A DNA stretch of 64,000 nt from Mangrovimicrobium sediminis (lineage in GTDB: Bacteria; Pseudomonadota; Gammaproteobacteria; Pseudomonadales; Halieaceae), in assembly GCF_004745945.1 (NCBI RefSeq), contig NZ_SRLE01000008.1:215676-279675 (forward strand), read 5' to 3'. Positions 36,311 through 44,299 of the stretch are shown piece by piece (within the stretch, counting starts at the first letter, position 1; every line of letters starts with the position of its first letter). The notes beneath the pieces are model-generated. The model made no database searches. It was not told where the DNA came from and was given only the letters and a program-made list of their open reading frames with translations. Both the position numbers and the translations under genes were made by a program.

Positions 36311-37701
36311 CAAGCGCCCTCCATCACCCGCGCAAGGGCGGCGGCGGATTCCTCGACCGAGGCGCGTTCGCCGACTCCCTGTTGCAGGAATGCTTCAATT
36401 TTCGGGTAGCGGGCTACCGCCGCGTCGAGCTTCTCGTCGTGACCCTGGGCGTAGGCGCCCACGCTGATCAGGTCGTGGTTGCGGCGGTAGACCGAGTAGT
36501 TCTGCTTGAGCCGCAGCGCCTGGCGGTACTGCTGCTCGGGGATGATACTGTCGATAGTGCGGCTGACCGAGGCCTCGATATCGATGGCCGGGTAGTGGCC
36601 GGATTCCGCCAGCGAGCGCGACAGCACGATGTGGCCGTCGAGGATGGCGCGCGCGGAGTCGGCGATCGGGTCCTGCTGGTCGTCGCCCTCTGTCAACACG
36701 GTGTAGATCGCGGTGATCGAGCCGCTGCCCACGGCGCCGTTGCCGGTGCGCTCGATCAGCGCCGGCAGCTTGGCGAACACCGAGGGCGGGTAGCCCTTGG
36801 TCGCCGGCGCCTCGCCGATGGCCAGGGCGATCTCGCGCTGGGCCATGGCGTAGCGGGTCAGGGAATCCATAAATAACAGGACGTTGTAGCCCATGTCGCG
36901 GAATTCCTCGGCCAGCAGGGTGGCGTAGGTGGCGCCGTGCAGGCGCTGCAGCGGCGAGGCGTCCGCCGGGGCGGCCACCACCACCGAGCGCTGCAGGCCC
37001 TCGGGCCCCAGGTTGCGGTCGATGAATTCCTTCACCTCGCGGCCCCGCTCGCCGATCAGTCCGACCACCACCACGTCGGCGGAGGTGTAGCGGGCCATCA
37101 TGCCCATGAGTACCGACTTGCCCACGCCGGAGCCGGCGAACAGGCCCATACGCTGGCCGTTGCCGATGCTGATCAGCGCGTTGATGGCGCGAATACCGAC
37201 ATCGATCTGGCTCTCGATAGGCTTGCGCGAGAGCGGGTTGATCGGCTCCGGCACCGCCGGGCGGTACTTGCAGCGCAGCGGCGGCCCGCGCCCGTCGATG
37301 GGGTTGCCGAAGCCGTCGAGGACGCGCCCCAGAAGCTCCGCCCCCACCGGGTAGCGCTTGCCGTTGCGCTCGCCGTCGCGGTCCAGCGGGTAGACCGCGG
37401 CGCCGGGCACCAGGCCCTCGATATCGCCCAGCGGCATCAGGAACAGTTTGTCGGCGCCGAAACCGACCACCTCGGCCTCGGCCACCCGGTGCTGCGCCTC
37501 GGTGTGCGGCTCGGTGATGTCGATCAGGCAGTTGCTGCCCAGCGGCAGGCGGATGCCCACCGCTTCCAGCACCAGGCCGGTGGCGCGCACGATGCGCCCG
37601 CTGTGGTTGAAATGCGGCACCTGGCCGACGCGCTCGCGCACGCTGCCCAGGGCGCTGAGCCAGAGTTCGCTGTGGCGGTTGCGGGCGGTGGCTTCGCTCA
37701 T
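36310..37701 (-). CDS. fliI: Flagellum-specific ATPase FliI
   Basis: A 463-residue hexameric ATPase of the export apparatus. Walker A is [16 protein letters not shown] (about 174-189), the Walker B region is [25 protein letters not shown], and the export-ATPase signature [36 protein letters not shown] follows. Length and all motifs are standard. It overlaps fliH by 4 nt. Confidence 0.97.
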   Translation of the reverse strand: MSEATARNRHSELWLSALGSVRERVGQVPHFNHSGRIVRATGLVLEAVGIRLPLGSNCLIDITEPHTEAQHRVAEAEVVGFGADKLFLMPLGDIEGLVPGAAVYPLDRDGERNGKRYPVGAELLGRVLDGFGNPIDGRGPPLRCKYRPAVPEPINPLSRKPIESQIDVGIRAINALISIGNGQRMGLFAGSGVGKSVLMGMMARYTSADVVVVGLIGERGREVKEFIDRNLGPEGLQRSVVVAAPADASPLQRLHGATYATLLAEEFRDMGYNVLLFMDSLTRYAMAQREIALAIGEAPATKGYPPSVFAKLPALIERTGNGAVGSGSITAIYTVLTEGDDQQDPIADSARAILDGHIVLSRSLAESGHYPAIDIEASVSRTIDSIIPEQQYRQALRLKQNYSVYRRNHDLISVGAYAQGHDEKLDAAVARYPKIEAFLQQGVGERASVEESAAALARVMEGA

Positions 37702-38471
37702 GCCTCGCTCTCCCCCGCGTCGTCCTTGCCGGAAGTATCTTTGTCAGCGGTATCCTGGCCGGCGCCGGGCTGGCGCCGGCGCACTTTGGCGGTGAGCGTG
37801 CGCCAGCGCGACTCCCAGGTGGCGTCGATCTGTGACAGCTCGCTCTTCACCAGGCAGCCGCCGCGGCTGACCCGCTCGTCGGGTTTGATCTGCCAGCCCA
37901 GCACCGCCAGTTCATCGCCCAGTGCGCTGCGCACTGCGTCGATATCGACCGGGTTGAGCAGCAGTTGCGGGTGGCTGCCGGGGGCGACCTCGCTCTCCAG
38001 GATCGAGCGCACCGCGATGGTGGCGATCTCCGGGTGTTCCTCGATGCATTCCAGCGCCATGCTCTGGCCGATGGCCAGGGCCAGTTCCACCAGTTGCCCG
38101 GTGACCTCCTCTGACATGTGGCCGAGGGCGTGGGAGAATTCCTCCGCCAGCTCGCCTATCGGTTGCAGCAGTTCCTTGCTGCGCTGTTCCAGTTCTGCCT
38201 GGGCCGCCGCGCGACCCTCTGCCAGGCCCGCCTCGTAGCCGGCCTTGCGGCCCTCTTCGCGACCCTCGCGCAGGCCGTCGGCGCGCGCTTTCTTGAACGC
38301 CTTGTCCTGCGCCAGGGCGGCGCGCTGGGCGCTGGCCTCGGCCGCCGCCGGCTGCTCCGGCTGTACGGCGGCGCTGCGCGGCTGGCGCGGCTTGTCCAGG
38401 CTGTCCATTTCCCAGTGGCGCCAGGGTGAGGCGCCGCCGATGAGTTCCAGGTCGCGACGGGTACTAGACAT
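37698..38471 (-). CDS. fliH: Flagellar assembly protein FliH
   Basis: A 257-residue regulator and stalk of FliI. The central region shows the glycine-repeat helix ([36 protein letters not shown], about 75-110) typical of FliH. The C-terminal domain includes [33 protein letters not shown]. It overlaps fliG by 8 nt and fliI by 4 nt, so translation is coupled. Confidence 0.93.
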   Translation of the reverse strand: MSSTRRDLELIGGASPWRHWEMDSLDKPRQPRSAAVQPEQPAAAEASAQRAALAQDKAFKKARADGLREGREEGRKAGYEAGLAEGRAAAQAELEQRSKELLQPIGELAEEFSHALGHMSEEVTGQLVELALAIGQSMALECIEEHPEIATIAVRSILESEVAPGSHPQLLLNPVDIDAVRSALGDELAVLGWQIKPDERVSRGGCLVKSELSQIDATWESRWRTLTAKVRRRQPGAGQDTADKDTSGKDDAGESEA

Positions 38472-39483
38472 AGCTCTCGTCCGCGCTTGACAGGATGATC
38501 TCGCCCGAATCGGCCATGCGCCGCACTACCTGCAGGATTGTCTTCTGCTCCTCCTCGACCACCGACAGGCGCATCGGGCCGCGCGCCTCCATGTCTTCGA
38601 TCAACATCTGCGAGGCGCGCTGGGACATGTTGCCGAGGAACTTGTCCACCAGCGACTGCGGTGCACCCTTGAGCGCGACGGTGAGGGTGTTGGTGTCGAT
38701 TTCCTTGAGCACCAGCTTGATCGAGGCGTCGTCCAGGTTCTCCAGGTTCTCGAACAGGAACATCTCGTCGATGATCTTCTGTACCAGGTCCTCGTCGTAG
38801 CCGCGCACGTTCTCGATGATCGCCTCCTCGGTGGAGCTGTTCATCAGGTTGAGGATCTCCGCCGCGGTCTTCACGCCGCCCATCTTGCTGCGCTTGAGGT
38901 TCTGGCCGCTGATCATGGTGGTCAGCACCTCGGTGAGGGTCTGCAGGGCGGCCGGCTGCACGCCGCTGAAGGTGGCGATACGCAGCATGATGTCGTTGCG
39001 CACCTTCTCCTCGAAGGCGGCGAGGATGTCTGCGGCCTGGCCGCGTTCAAGGTGCACCAGGATGGTGGCGATGATCTGCGGGTGCTCATCGCGGATCATC
39101 TCCGCCACGGTGCCCGGGTCGATCAGGTTCAGCGCGTCGATGCCGTTATGGGTGGCCTTGGTTTCGGTGATGTCCTCGATCAGGCTCAGCGCGCGGTCGT
39201 TGCCCAGTACTTTCACCAGGATGTTCTGGATGTGGTCGGTGGAGGTCACGCCGAGCACCGAGTACTCCTCGGCCTCCACGTAGAAATCCTCCAGCACATT
39301 GGTGACGTCGGCGTGGGACACCTGGCCCACCGTCGCCATCTCCTGGCTGACTTCCTGGATCTCGCGGGAGGACATGTGCTTGAGCACTTCCGCGGTGGCC
39401 TCCTCCTCCAGAGAGAGGAGGACGATGGCGCTCTTGCGCAGGCCCGGGAGTCCGCTGCTGCTGTTGTTGCTTGGCTTAGGCAT
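38464..39483 (-). CDS. fliG: Flagellar motor switch protein FliG
   Basis: A 339-residue rotor protein. Conserved segments include LRKSAIVLLSLEEEATAEVLKHMSSREIQE near the N-terminus, EHPQIIATILVHLERGQAADILAAFEEKVR in the middle (EHPQ motif), and the torque-generating C-terminal helix DEMFLFENLENLDDASIKLVLKEIDTNTLTVALKGA. It overlaps fliF and fliH by 8 nt each. Confidence 0.97.
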   Translation of the reverse strand: MPKPSNNSSSGLPGLRKSAIVLLSLEEEATAEVLKHMSSREIQEVSQEMATVGQVSHADVTNVLEDFYVEAEEYSVLGVTSTDHIQNILVKVLGNDRALSLIEDITETKATHNGIDALNLIDPGTVAEMIRDEHPQIIATILVHLERGQAADILAAFEEKVRNDIMLRIATFSGVQPAALQTLTEVLTTMISGQNLKRSKMGGVKTAAEILNLMNSSTEEAIIENVRGYDEDLVQKIIDEMFLFENLENLDDASIKLVLKEIDTNTLTVALKGAPQSLVDKFLGNMSQRASQMLIEDMEARGPMRLSVVEEEQKTILQVVRRMADSGEIILSSADESYV

Positions 39484-41251
39484 CTTCTTTCATCCAGCCG
39501 CGCAGGATCATGGCGATCATGCGCGGGTCGTCGCGGCCAATGCGCCGCAGTTCATCCAACTGTTCCTGGTAGCTCGCCGACTTGTCGACGCGCTTGAAGC
39601 CGACCGAGCCGCCGCCGTCGCCGGCGGAGTCCAGGCCCAGGGCGGCCAGCGCTGCCGGGTCGCCGGACAGCGCGGCCATGGTGGTGGCGCGGTCCGGGGC
39701 CGGCGGCGAGGAGAACTTGCGCAGCACCGGCTTGACCAGGCGGCGGTAGGCGAACAGCACCAGCACGGCGGCGAGCAGGTAGCGCGCGGCAGCGGTGGCG
39801 GTGTTGATGAAGAAGGTCTGCTGCCACCAGGGGGTCGGCTCGATGAGTTCCGGTTGCACCTCGGTGAACGGGCTGTTGATGACCTCGATACGGTCGCCGC
39901 GCTGTTCCGAGTAGCCCACGGCCTGCTGCACCAGGCGGGTGATCTGCTGCAGTTCCTCGTCCGGCACCGCCTCGCTGGTCGGGTTGCCCTCGTCGTCGAC
40001 GCCCGGACGGTTGTTGACCACCACGGCGACGGACAGGCGGCGCAGGCCGCCCATCTGGTGGCGCACGTGGCGAATATTGCGGTCCAGCTCGAAGTTGAAC
40101 ACGCTGTCGCGCTGCAGGCTGGTCTGGTTGCCCAGTTGTTCGCCTGCGACGGCAGCATCGTCCTCCGCGGTGGTCTGCTCGATCGGCGAGGGCGCCCAGT
40201 TCGGGGCGGTGTTGCTCAGCGCCCCGGGGATGCCCCTGGCCACGGCCTCGTCGCCGGTGAAATTGGCGCTGGACTGGCTGCTGCGCACGGCGGCGCGGCC
40301 CGGTTCGGGATTGGGTGCGTAGGCCTCGCTGGTCTCCTCCACGGCGGAGAAGTCCACGTCGGCGCTGACCTGTACGCGGAAATTGTTCTCGCCGAGCAGC
40401 GGCGCGAGGATGTTGTCGACCCGCTCCTGGTAGGACTGCTCCATTTTCTGCGTGTACTTGAGCTGGGTGCCGTCCAACCCGGCCAGGGCGGTATCCGGCT
40501 GCGACAGCAGCTCGCCGCGCTGGTCGACCACGGAGACGTTTTCCGCCGCCAGGTCCGCCACCGAACTGGAGATCATGTGGATGATGGCGTTGACCTGCCC
40601 CTCGCTGAGGGTGCGCCCGGGGAACAGGTTGAGCACCACCGAGGCCTTGCTCGGCACGCGCTGCTGCACGAACACCGAGGGCTTGGCCATGGCCAGGTGT
40701 ACGCGCGCGGCGGACACCGGGCCCAGGGATTCCACGGAGCGCGCCAGCTCGCCCTCCAGCCCGCGCTGGAAGTTGACCTGCTCGGCGAACTGGCTGACGC
40801 CGAAGGCCTGGTTGTCGAGCAGCTCGAAACCGACCTTGCCACCCTTGGGCAGGCCCTGTTCCGCCAGTTGCAGGCGCAGGGAGTGGACCATTTCCGAGGG
40901 CACCATGATGGTCTGGCCGCCGGCGCCGAATTCATAGGGCACCGCGCGGCGGTCGAGCTCGGCGATGATGGCGCCGCCGTCGGCGTCGCTGAGGTTGCTG
41001 TACAGCACCTGGTAGGTGGGGCCGGTGGCCCAGAGGATCGCGACCACGGTGATGGCGACGAAGGCCGCCGCCACCAGCAGCAGCGGCAGCACCGACTGCG
41101 GGCCGATCAGCGCACTCAGGCGCTCGGCGGACAGCGGTTGCACTGCGGTCTGCTCGGTGTTGCCCAGGGCCACCTGGCCGGCGCTGGGCGTGGCCTGCGC
41201 CTGCATGTCGGCGGCGGGGGTGGCGGTGGCTGTAGCGGTCGCTGTGGCCAT
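39476..41251 (-). CDS. fliF: Flagellar MS-ring protein FliF
   Basis: A 591-residue MS-ring protein with two membrane helices (LLLVAAAFVAITVVAILWATG near 57-77, and YLLAAVLVLFAYRRLV near 480) flanking the periplasmic ring-building domains. RRAVPYEFGAGGQTIMVPSEMVHSLRLQLAEQGLPKGGKVGFELLD is the family signature. The extreme C-terminus (RMIAMILRGWMKED) binds FliG. It leads the minus-strand fliFGHIJK operon. A FliA-like promoter lies about 180 nt upstream. Confidence 0.96.
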   Translation of the reverse strand: MATATATATATPAADMQAQATPSAGQVALGNTEQTAVQPLSAERLSALIGPQSVLPLLLVAAAFVAITVVAILWATGPTYQVLYSNLSDADGGAIIAELDRRAVPYEFGAGGQTIMVPSEMVHSLRLQLAEQGLPKGGKVGFELLDNQAFGVSQFAEQVNFQRGLEGELARSVESLGPVSAARVHLAMAKPSVFVQQRVPSKASVVLNLFPGRTLSEGQVNAIIHMISSSVADLAAENVSVVDQRGELLSQPDTALAGLDGTQLKYTQKMEQSYQERVDNILAPLLGENNFRVQVSADVDFSAVEETSEAYAPNPEPGRAAVRSSQSSANFTGDEAVARGIPGALSNTAPNWAPSPIEQTTAEDDAAVAGEQLGNQTSLQRDSVFNFELDRNIRHVRHQMGGLRRLSVAVVVNNRPGVDDEGNPTSEAVPDEELQQITRLVQQAVGYSEQRGDRIEVINSPFTEVQPELIEPTPWWQQTFFINTATAAARYLLAAVLVLFAYRRLVKPVLRKFSSPPAPDRATTMAALSGDPAALAALGLDSAGDGGGSVGFKRVDKSASYQEQLDELRRIGRDDPRMIAMILRGWMKEDA

Positions 41252-41432
41252 GCTCAGCGCCCCGCCATGCGCGCTGGGCGCCGGCCGGCCCTGTGGCCCC
41301 GGTGCATCGCGCTGTTCAACTGTTTCGTCCTGCCCACGTCCGCGTAACTCCCCTGATTCTTGTGCCGGGCCGGTCTGGCCGGGCTGCGGCCAATGACCCT
41401 GAGACTGAATTATGGGAGCGGGGGAGTCCTGC

Positions 41433-41459
41433 TTATCGGCCGAATAAGCGCGTTTTTTA
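41433..41459 (-). promoter_or_regulatory. Possible FliA-type promoter for the fliF operon
   Basis: On the minus strand: TAAAAAAC, 11 nt, GCCGATAA. The -10 is a perfect match; the -35 keeps only TAAA. The site lies inside an imperfect palindrome (CTTATCGGCCGAATAAG on the plus strand). The leader to fliF would be about 175 nt. fliF is a middle gene in enterobacteria, so FliA control would be secondary. Confidence 0.4.
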
Positions 41460-41539
41460 GCCCCTTATCAAACCAATGATCCGGGCGCGCCGGAACTAGG
41501 ATGTGCAGCATCAGGAGACCTGTCCGGAGGAGTCAGGCC

Positions 41540-41869
41540 ATGGTGTCACCGGTAGTTCAGACCGCCCTGCGGCAGATGCAGAGCCTTGCTGCGGAGGCGT
41601 CCGGCGGTGCGCGGACCGAGCAGCAGCTCGCTACCAGCGTCGGCGAGGGCGGTTTCGCGGAGGAGCTGCGCTCGTCTATCGTGCGCATCAACGAAATGCA
41701 GCAGACCGCGCGCGCCGAAGGGCGGGCCTTCCAGGCCGGCGACCCGGGCGTGAGTCTTGACCAGGTCATGGTCGACTCGCAGAAGGCGTCGATCGCCTTC
41801 CAGACCGGGGTGCAGGTGCGCAACCGGTTGATCAATGCGTACAAAGAAATCATGAACATGCAGGTTTGA
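41540..41869 (+). CDS. fliE: Flagellar hook-basal body protein FliE
   Basis: A 109-residue export-gate-to-rod adaptor. The C-terminus VSLDQVMVDSQKASIAFQTGVQVRNRLINAYKEIMNMQV is nearly invariant in the family. The ATG at 41540 has GGAGG nine bases upstream. It is transcribed alone and divergently from fliF. I found no convincing promoter for this strand in the 288-nt gap. Confidence 0.95.
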   Translation: MVSPVVQTALRQMQSLAAEASGGARTEQQLATSVGEGGFAEELRSSIVRINEMQQTARAEGRAFQAGDPGVSLDQVMVDSQKASIAFQTGVQVRNRLINAYKEIMNMQV

Positions 41870-41908
41870 TGCGATCTATGTATCTGATTTCAATAAATAA
41901 AATACTTT

Positions 41909-41939
41909 CCTGGGCGGGCTGGCCATACACCTGCCCAGG
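41909..41939 (-). terminator. Hairpin terminator between convergent fliE and flaG
   Basis: CCTGGGCGGG and CCTGCCCAGG form a 10-bp stem with one mismatch and an 11-nt loop. On the minus strand a T-rich run (AAAGTATTTTATTTATT) follows, so it most likely ends the flaG transcript. It may also slow fliE read-through. Confidence 0.5.
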
Positions 41940-41949
41940 GCGCGTGCCC

Positions 41950-42306
41950 TCACGCGGTCTCCTGCAGCAGCACGCCTACCGCCTCGTCCAGGCGCTCGGC
42001 CACTGCCAGCACCGCCTCGTTGGGGATCTGGCGGATGACCTCGCCGCTCTCCAGGTCGACGATTCGGGTGACCACGCGGTTGGATTTCTCGCTGAGATCG
42101 AACTCCAGCCCGTAGGCCTTGAGTGCCTGGTTGATGCGCGCCACGGGGGCGACCAGATCGTCGAGTTCCGGTTCTGCCGGCGGCACGCTCTCGCTGCTGG
42201 CCAGCTTCAGGACGGCTTCGACACGGTCGCCGGTGGCGAACCTCTCACTGTTGTTACGCACCGCCGCGGGATTGACCCCCGGGATGTTCTGGATTTCCAG
42301 AGGCAT
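41950..42306 (-). CDS. flaG: FlaG family protein
   Basis: A 118-residue FlaG-type protein, usually encoded beside flagellin and thought to influence filament length. The C-terminal domain contains LKAYGLEFDLSEKSNRVVTRIVDLESGEVIRQIPNEAVLAVAERL, the family core. The start at 42306 (MPLEIQNIPG) has GAGGAGG six bases upstream. It is separated from flagellin by a strong terminator and has its own FliA-type promoter. Confidence 0.9.
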   Translation of the reverse strand: MPLEIQNIPGVNPAAVRNNSERFATGDRVEAVLKLASSESVPPAEPELDDLVAPVARINQALKAYGLEFDLSEKSNRVVTRIVDLESGEVIRQIPNEAVLAVAERLDEAVGVLLQETA

Positions 42307-42349
42307 GGTGGACCTCCTCGATTCGTCCTTCACCCGACCTTCAATAGAT

Positions 42350-42376
42350 GTATCGGCACCGTGCAGGCCGACTTTA
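42350..42376 (-). promoter_or_regulatory. FliA (sigma-28) promoter for flaG
   Basis: On the minus strand: TAAAGTCG, 11 nt, GCCGATAC. This matches 6 of 8 and 7 of 8 consensus positions. It sits 43 nt ahead of the flaG ATG and downstream of the flagellin terminator, so flaG can be expressed on its own. Confidence 0.75.
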
Positions 42377-42439
42377 GCGGGCCGGCGCGCTACCGCGCTG
42401 CCCAATCACCGCGAATCCTGCCGGAAACTGCCCGGCCAC

Positions 42440-42468
42440 AAAAAAAGACGCCCCGAAAACGGGGCGTC
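42440..42468 (-). terminator. Rho-independent terminator of flagellin gene
   Basis: On the minus strand, GACGCCCC and GGGGCGTC form a perfect 8-bp GC-rich stem with a 6-nt loop (GTTTTC), followed by seven T residues. It is 37 nt after the flagellin stop, and is a textbook intrinsic terminator. Confidence 0.92.
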
Positions 42469-42505
42469 GAAGTGTGCAGAGCACAAGTTGGACCCAGGAT
42501 GGGTT

Positions 42506-44065
42506 TTACCGCAGGAGTGACAGCACGCCCTGGGGCACCTGGTTGGCTTGCGCCAGGACCGAAGTGCCAGCCTGCTGCAGGATCTGCGCACGGGTCATGT
42601 TGGACACTTCTACCGCGTAGTCGGCGTCCTCGATGCGTGAGCGGGCTGCCGACAGGTTGGTGGACGTGGTAGCCAGGTTGGTGATCGCAGACTCGAAGCG
42701 ATTCTGGGCCGCACCCAGCTCGGAACGCATCTGGTCGACTGACTGCAGCGCGTTGTCCAGGCTGGCCAGCGGGTCGGTGGTCAGTTGATCGCCCAGGGTT
42801 ACAACACCGGTGGTATCGTCGACGGTGGCATCGTAGTACACGGTGTCGCCATCGGCGTTCTGGCCGGTAACCACGTAGCCGGAGGCGTCGTTCAGCGCGA
42901 ACACCTGCGGGCCGGTGAGGCTGGTGATACCGGAAGTATCGATAGCCACGCTGGTGGTCGGGTCGCTAACCTGGTCCAGGGACGAGCTCAGGTTGGTGGT
43001 GCTGAAGGTCGCGGCAGCGGTGCTGTCGTAGTCGACCTGGCCGTAGGTGGCCGAGTTGACGTCGAGGTCGACAGTCGCGTCGTGGTAGGTGGTGCCGCCG
43101 TCCAGGCTGACCACGTACTCACCGCTCTCGTTGACGAACAGTTCCGGGGTAGCCGCCGGGTTGTTGTCGACGAAAGAGCCGTTCTCCAGGTCCTGGGCTT
43201 CCAGGGTTACGCCGCCGCCGACGGCGACGCCGTCAGTGCCGGTAACCTGGCTGTAGTTAGCCGCAACGCCAGCCGCGGTCACGTCACCGCCGGAACCGTC
43301 ACCGACCGCCGTGGTGGTGTCGAATTCCAGGGCGCCAGTGGTGGAGTTGTAGGTGGCGTTGAAACCTTCACCGGTGGTCTGGTTGACCACGATGATGTTG
43401 TTCGGGTCCGCGGTCTCGACATAGATGTCGTAGGCAGCGGCAGCCGCACCGTCAACGAAAGTGGCGTCGGCAACGTTCAGGGAAGCCGGCACCGTTTCCG
43501 TCAGCGGCGTGCTGGACAGCTCGGAGGTGAGCAGGGTGTTCTCCACCTGGAAATCGGCCAGGCCGAGGGTAGAGGAAGACACTTCGCTCAGGTTCAGGGT
43601 GATGGTCTCGCCGTCATTGGCGCCCACCTGGATGGTGATGCCCTGCTCGGAGGCGAGTACGCTCACGCCGTTGAAAGAGGTCTCGGCGGAGATGCGGTCG
43701 ATCTCTTCCAGGCGCAGGCCGATTTCGTCCTGGATGGAGGACAGGTCGCTGGCGCTGTTGGTCTCGTTGGAGGCCTGTACGGTCAGCTCGCGGATGCGCT
43801 GCAGGTTGTCGTTAACCTGGTCCAGTGCGCCTTCTGCGGTTTGGGAGATGGAGATACCGTCATTGGCGTTGCGCTGTGCCTGCATCAGGCCCGTGATCTG
43901 GGAGGAGATGCGGTTGGCGATAGCCAGGCCAGCGGCGTCGTCTTTGGCGCTGTTGATGCGCAGACCGGAAGACAACCGTTCCATGGCGGTGGACAAAGCG
44001 CTCTGAGAGCTGCCCAAGTTCTGTTGGGCGACCAGCGCGGTAATGTTGGTGTTGATAACTGACAT
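42506..44065 (-). CDS. fliC: Flagellin
   Basis: A 519-residue filament subunit. The N-terminal D0/D1 region (MSVINTNITALVAQQNLGSS onward, RINSAKDDAAGLAIANR near 36-52) and the C-terminal region (SRIEDADYAVEVSNMTRAQIL, ending VPQGVLSLLR) are canonical. The central surface region, residues 125-446, contains no Lys or Arg at all but many Asp and Glu, and the protein has a single Lys in total (K41). That gives a very acidic filament surface, as expected for salt adaptation. It has its own FliA promoter and a strong terminator. Confidence 0.97.
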   Translation of the reverse strand: MSVINTNITALVAQQNLGSSQSALSTAMERLSSGLRINSAKDDAAGLAIANRISSQITGLMQAQRNANDGISISQTAEGALDQVNDNLQRIRELTVQASNETNSASDLSSIQDEIGLRLEEIDRISAETSFNGVSVLASEQGITIQVGANDGETITLNLSEVSSSTLGLADFQVENTLLTSELSSTPLTETVPASLNVADATFVDGAAAAAYDIYVETADPNNIIVVNQTTGEGFNATYNSTTGALEFDTTTAVGDGSGGDVTAAGVAANYSQVTGTDGVAVGGGVTLEAQDLENGSFVDNNPAATPELFVNESGEYVVSLDGGTTYHDATVDLDVNSATYGQVDYDSTAAATFSTTNLSSSLDQVSDPTTSVAIDTSGITSLTGPQVFALNDASGYVVTGQNADGDTVYYDATVDDTTGVVTLGDQLTTDPLASLDNALQSVDQMRSELGAAQNRFESAITNLATTSTNLSAARSRIEDADYAVEVSNMTRAQILQQAGTSVLAQANQVPQGVLSLLR

Positions 44066-44159
44066 GGTCGAATTCCTTTGTGAGTTAGCTGTTCACTGTT
44101 GCCGAAGCAGGTATCTGAGCCTTGCCTGGGCACCAACGGCTGAACCGCCGTTAGGCCAT

Positions 44160-44186
44160 GTTTCGGCGGATTTCAAAATCCCTTTA
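44160..44186 (-). promoter_or_regulatory. FliA (sigma-28) promoter for flagellin
   Basis: On the minus strand: TAAAGGGA, 11 nt, GCCGAAAC. It matches 5 of 8 and 6 of 8 consensus positions with exact spacing. The predicted leader to the flagellin ATG is about 90 nt. Confidence 0.7.
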
Positions 44187-44238
44187 ACGGTTTTTCTCTC
44201 ACGGCTGTCGCCGGCCCGGGTGCAATCGCGCGCGCAGG

Positions 44239-44265
44239 TAAAGTTATCCGGGAGAGTGACGACTA
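44239..44265 (+). promoter_or_regulatory. FliA (sigma-28) promoter for PilZ/HD-GYP-like gene
   Basis: TAAAGTTA, 11 nt, GACGACTA. The -35 matches 7 of 8 and the -10 matches 5 of 8 consensus positions. It is divergent from, and 52 nt away from, the flagellin promoter, and lies 34 nt before the GTG start. Confidence 0.6.
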
Positions 44266-44299
44266 CATACCCAATGACAAATTTCAGGGGTGACGGACT

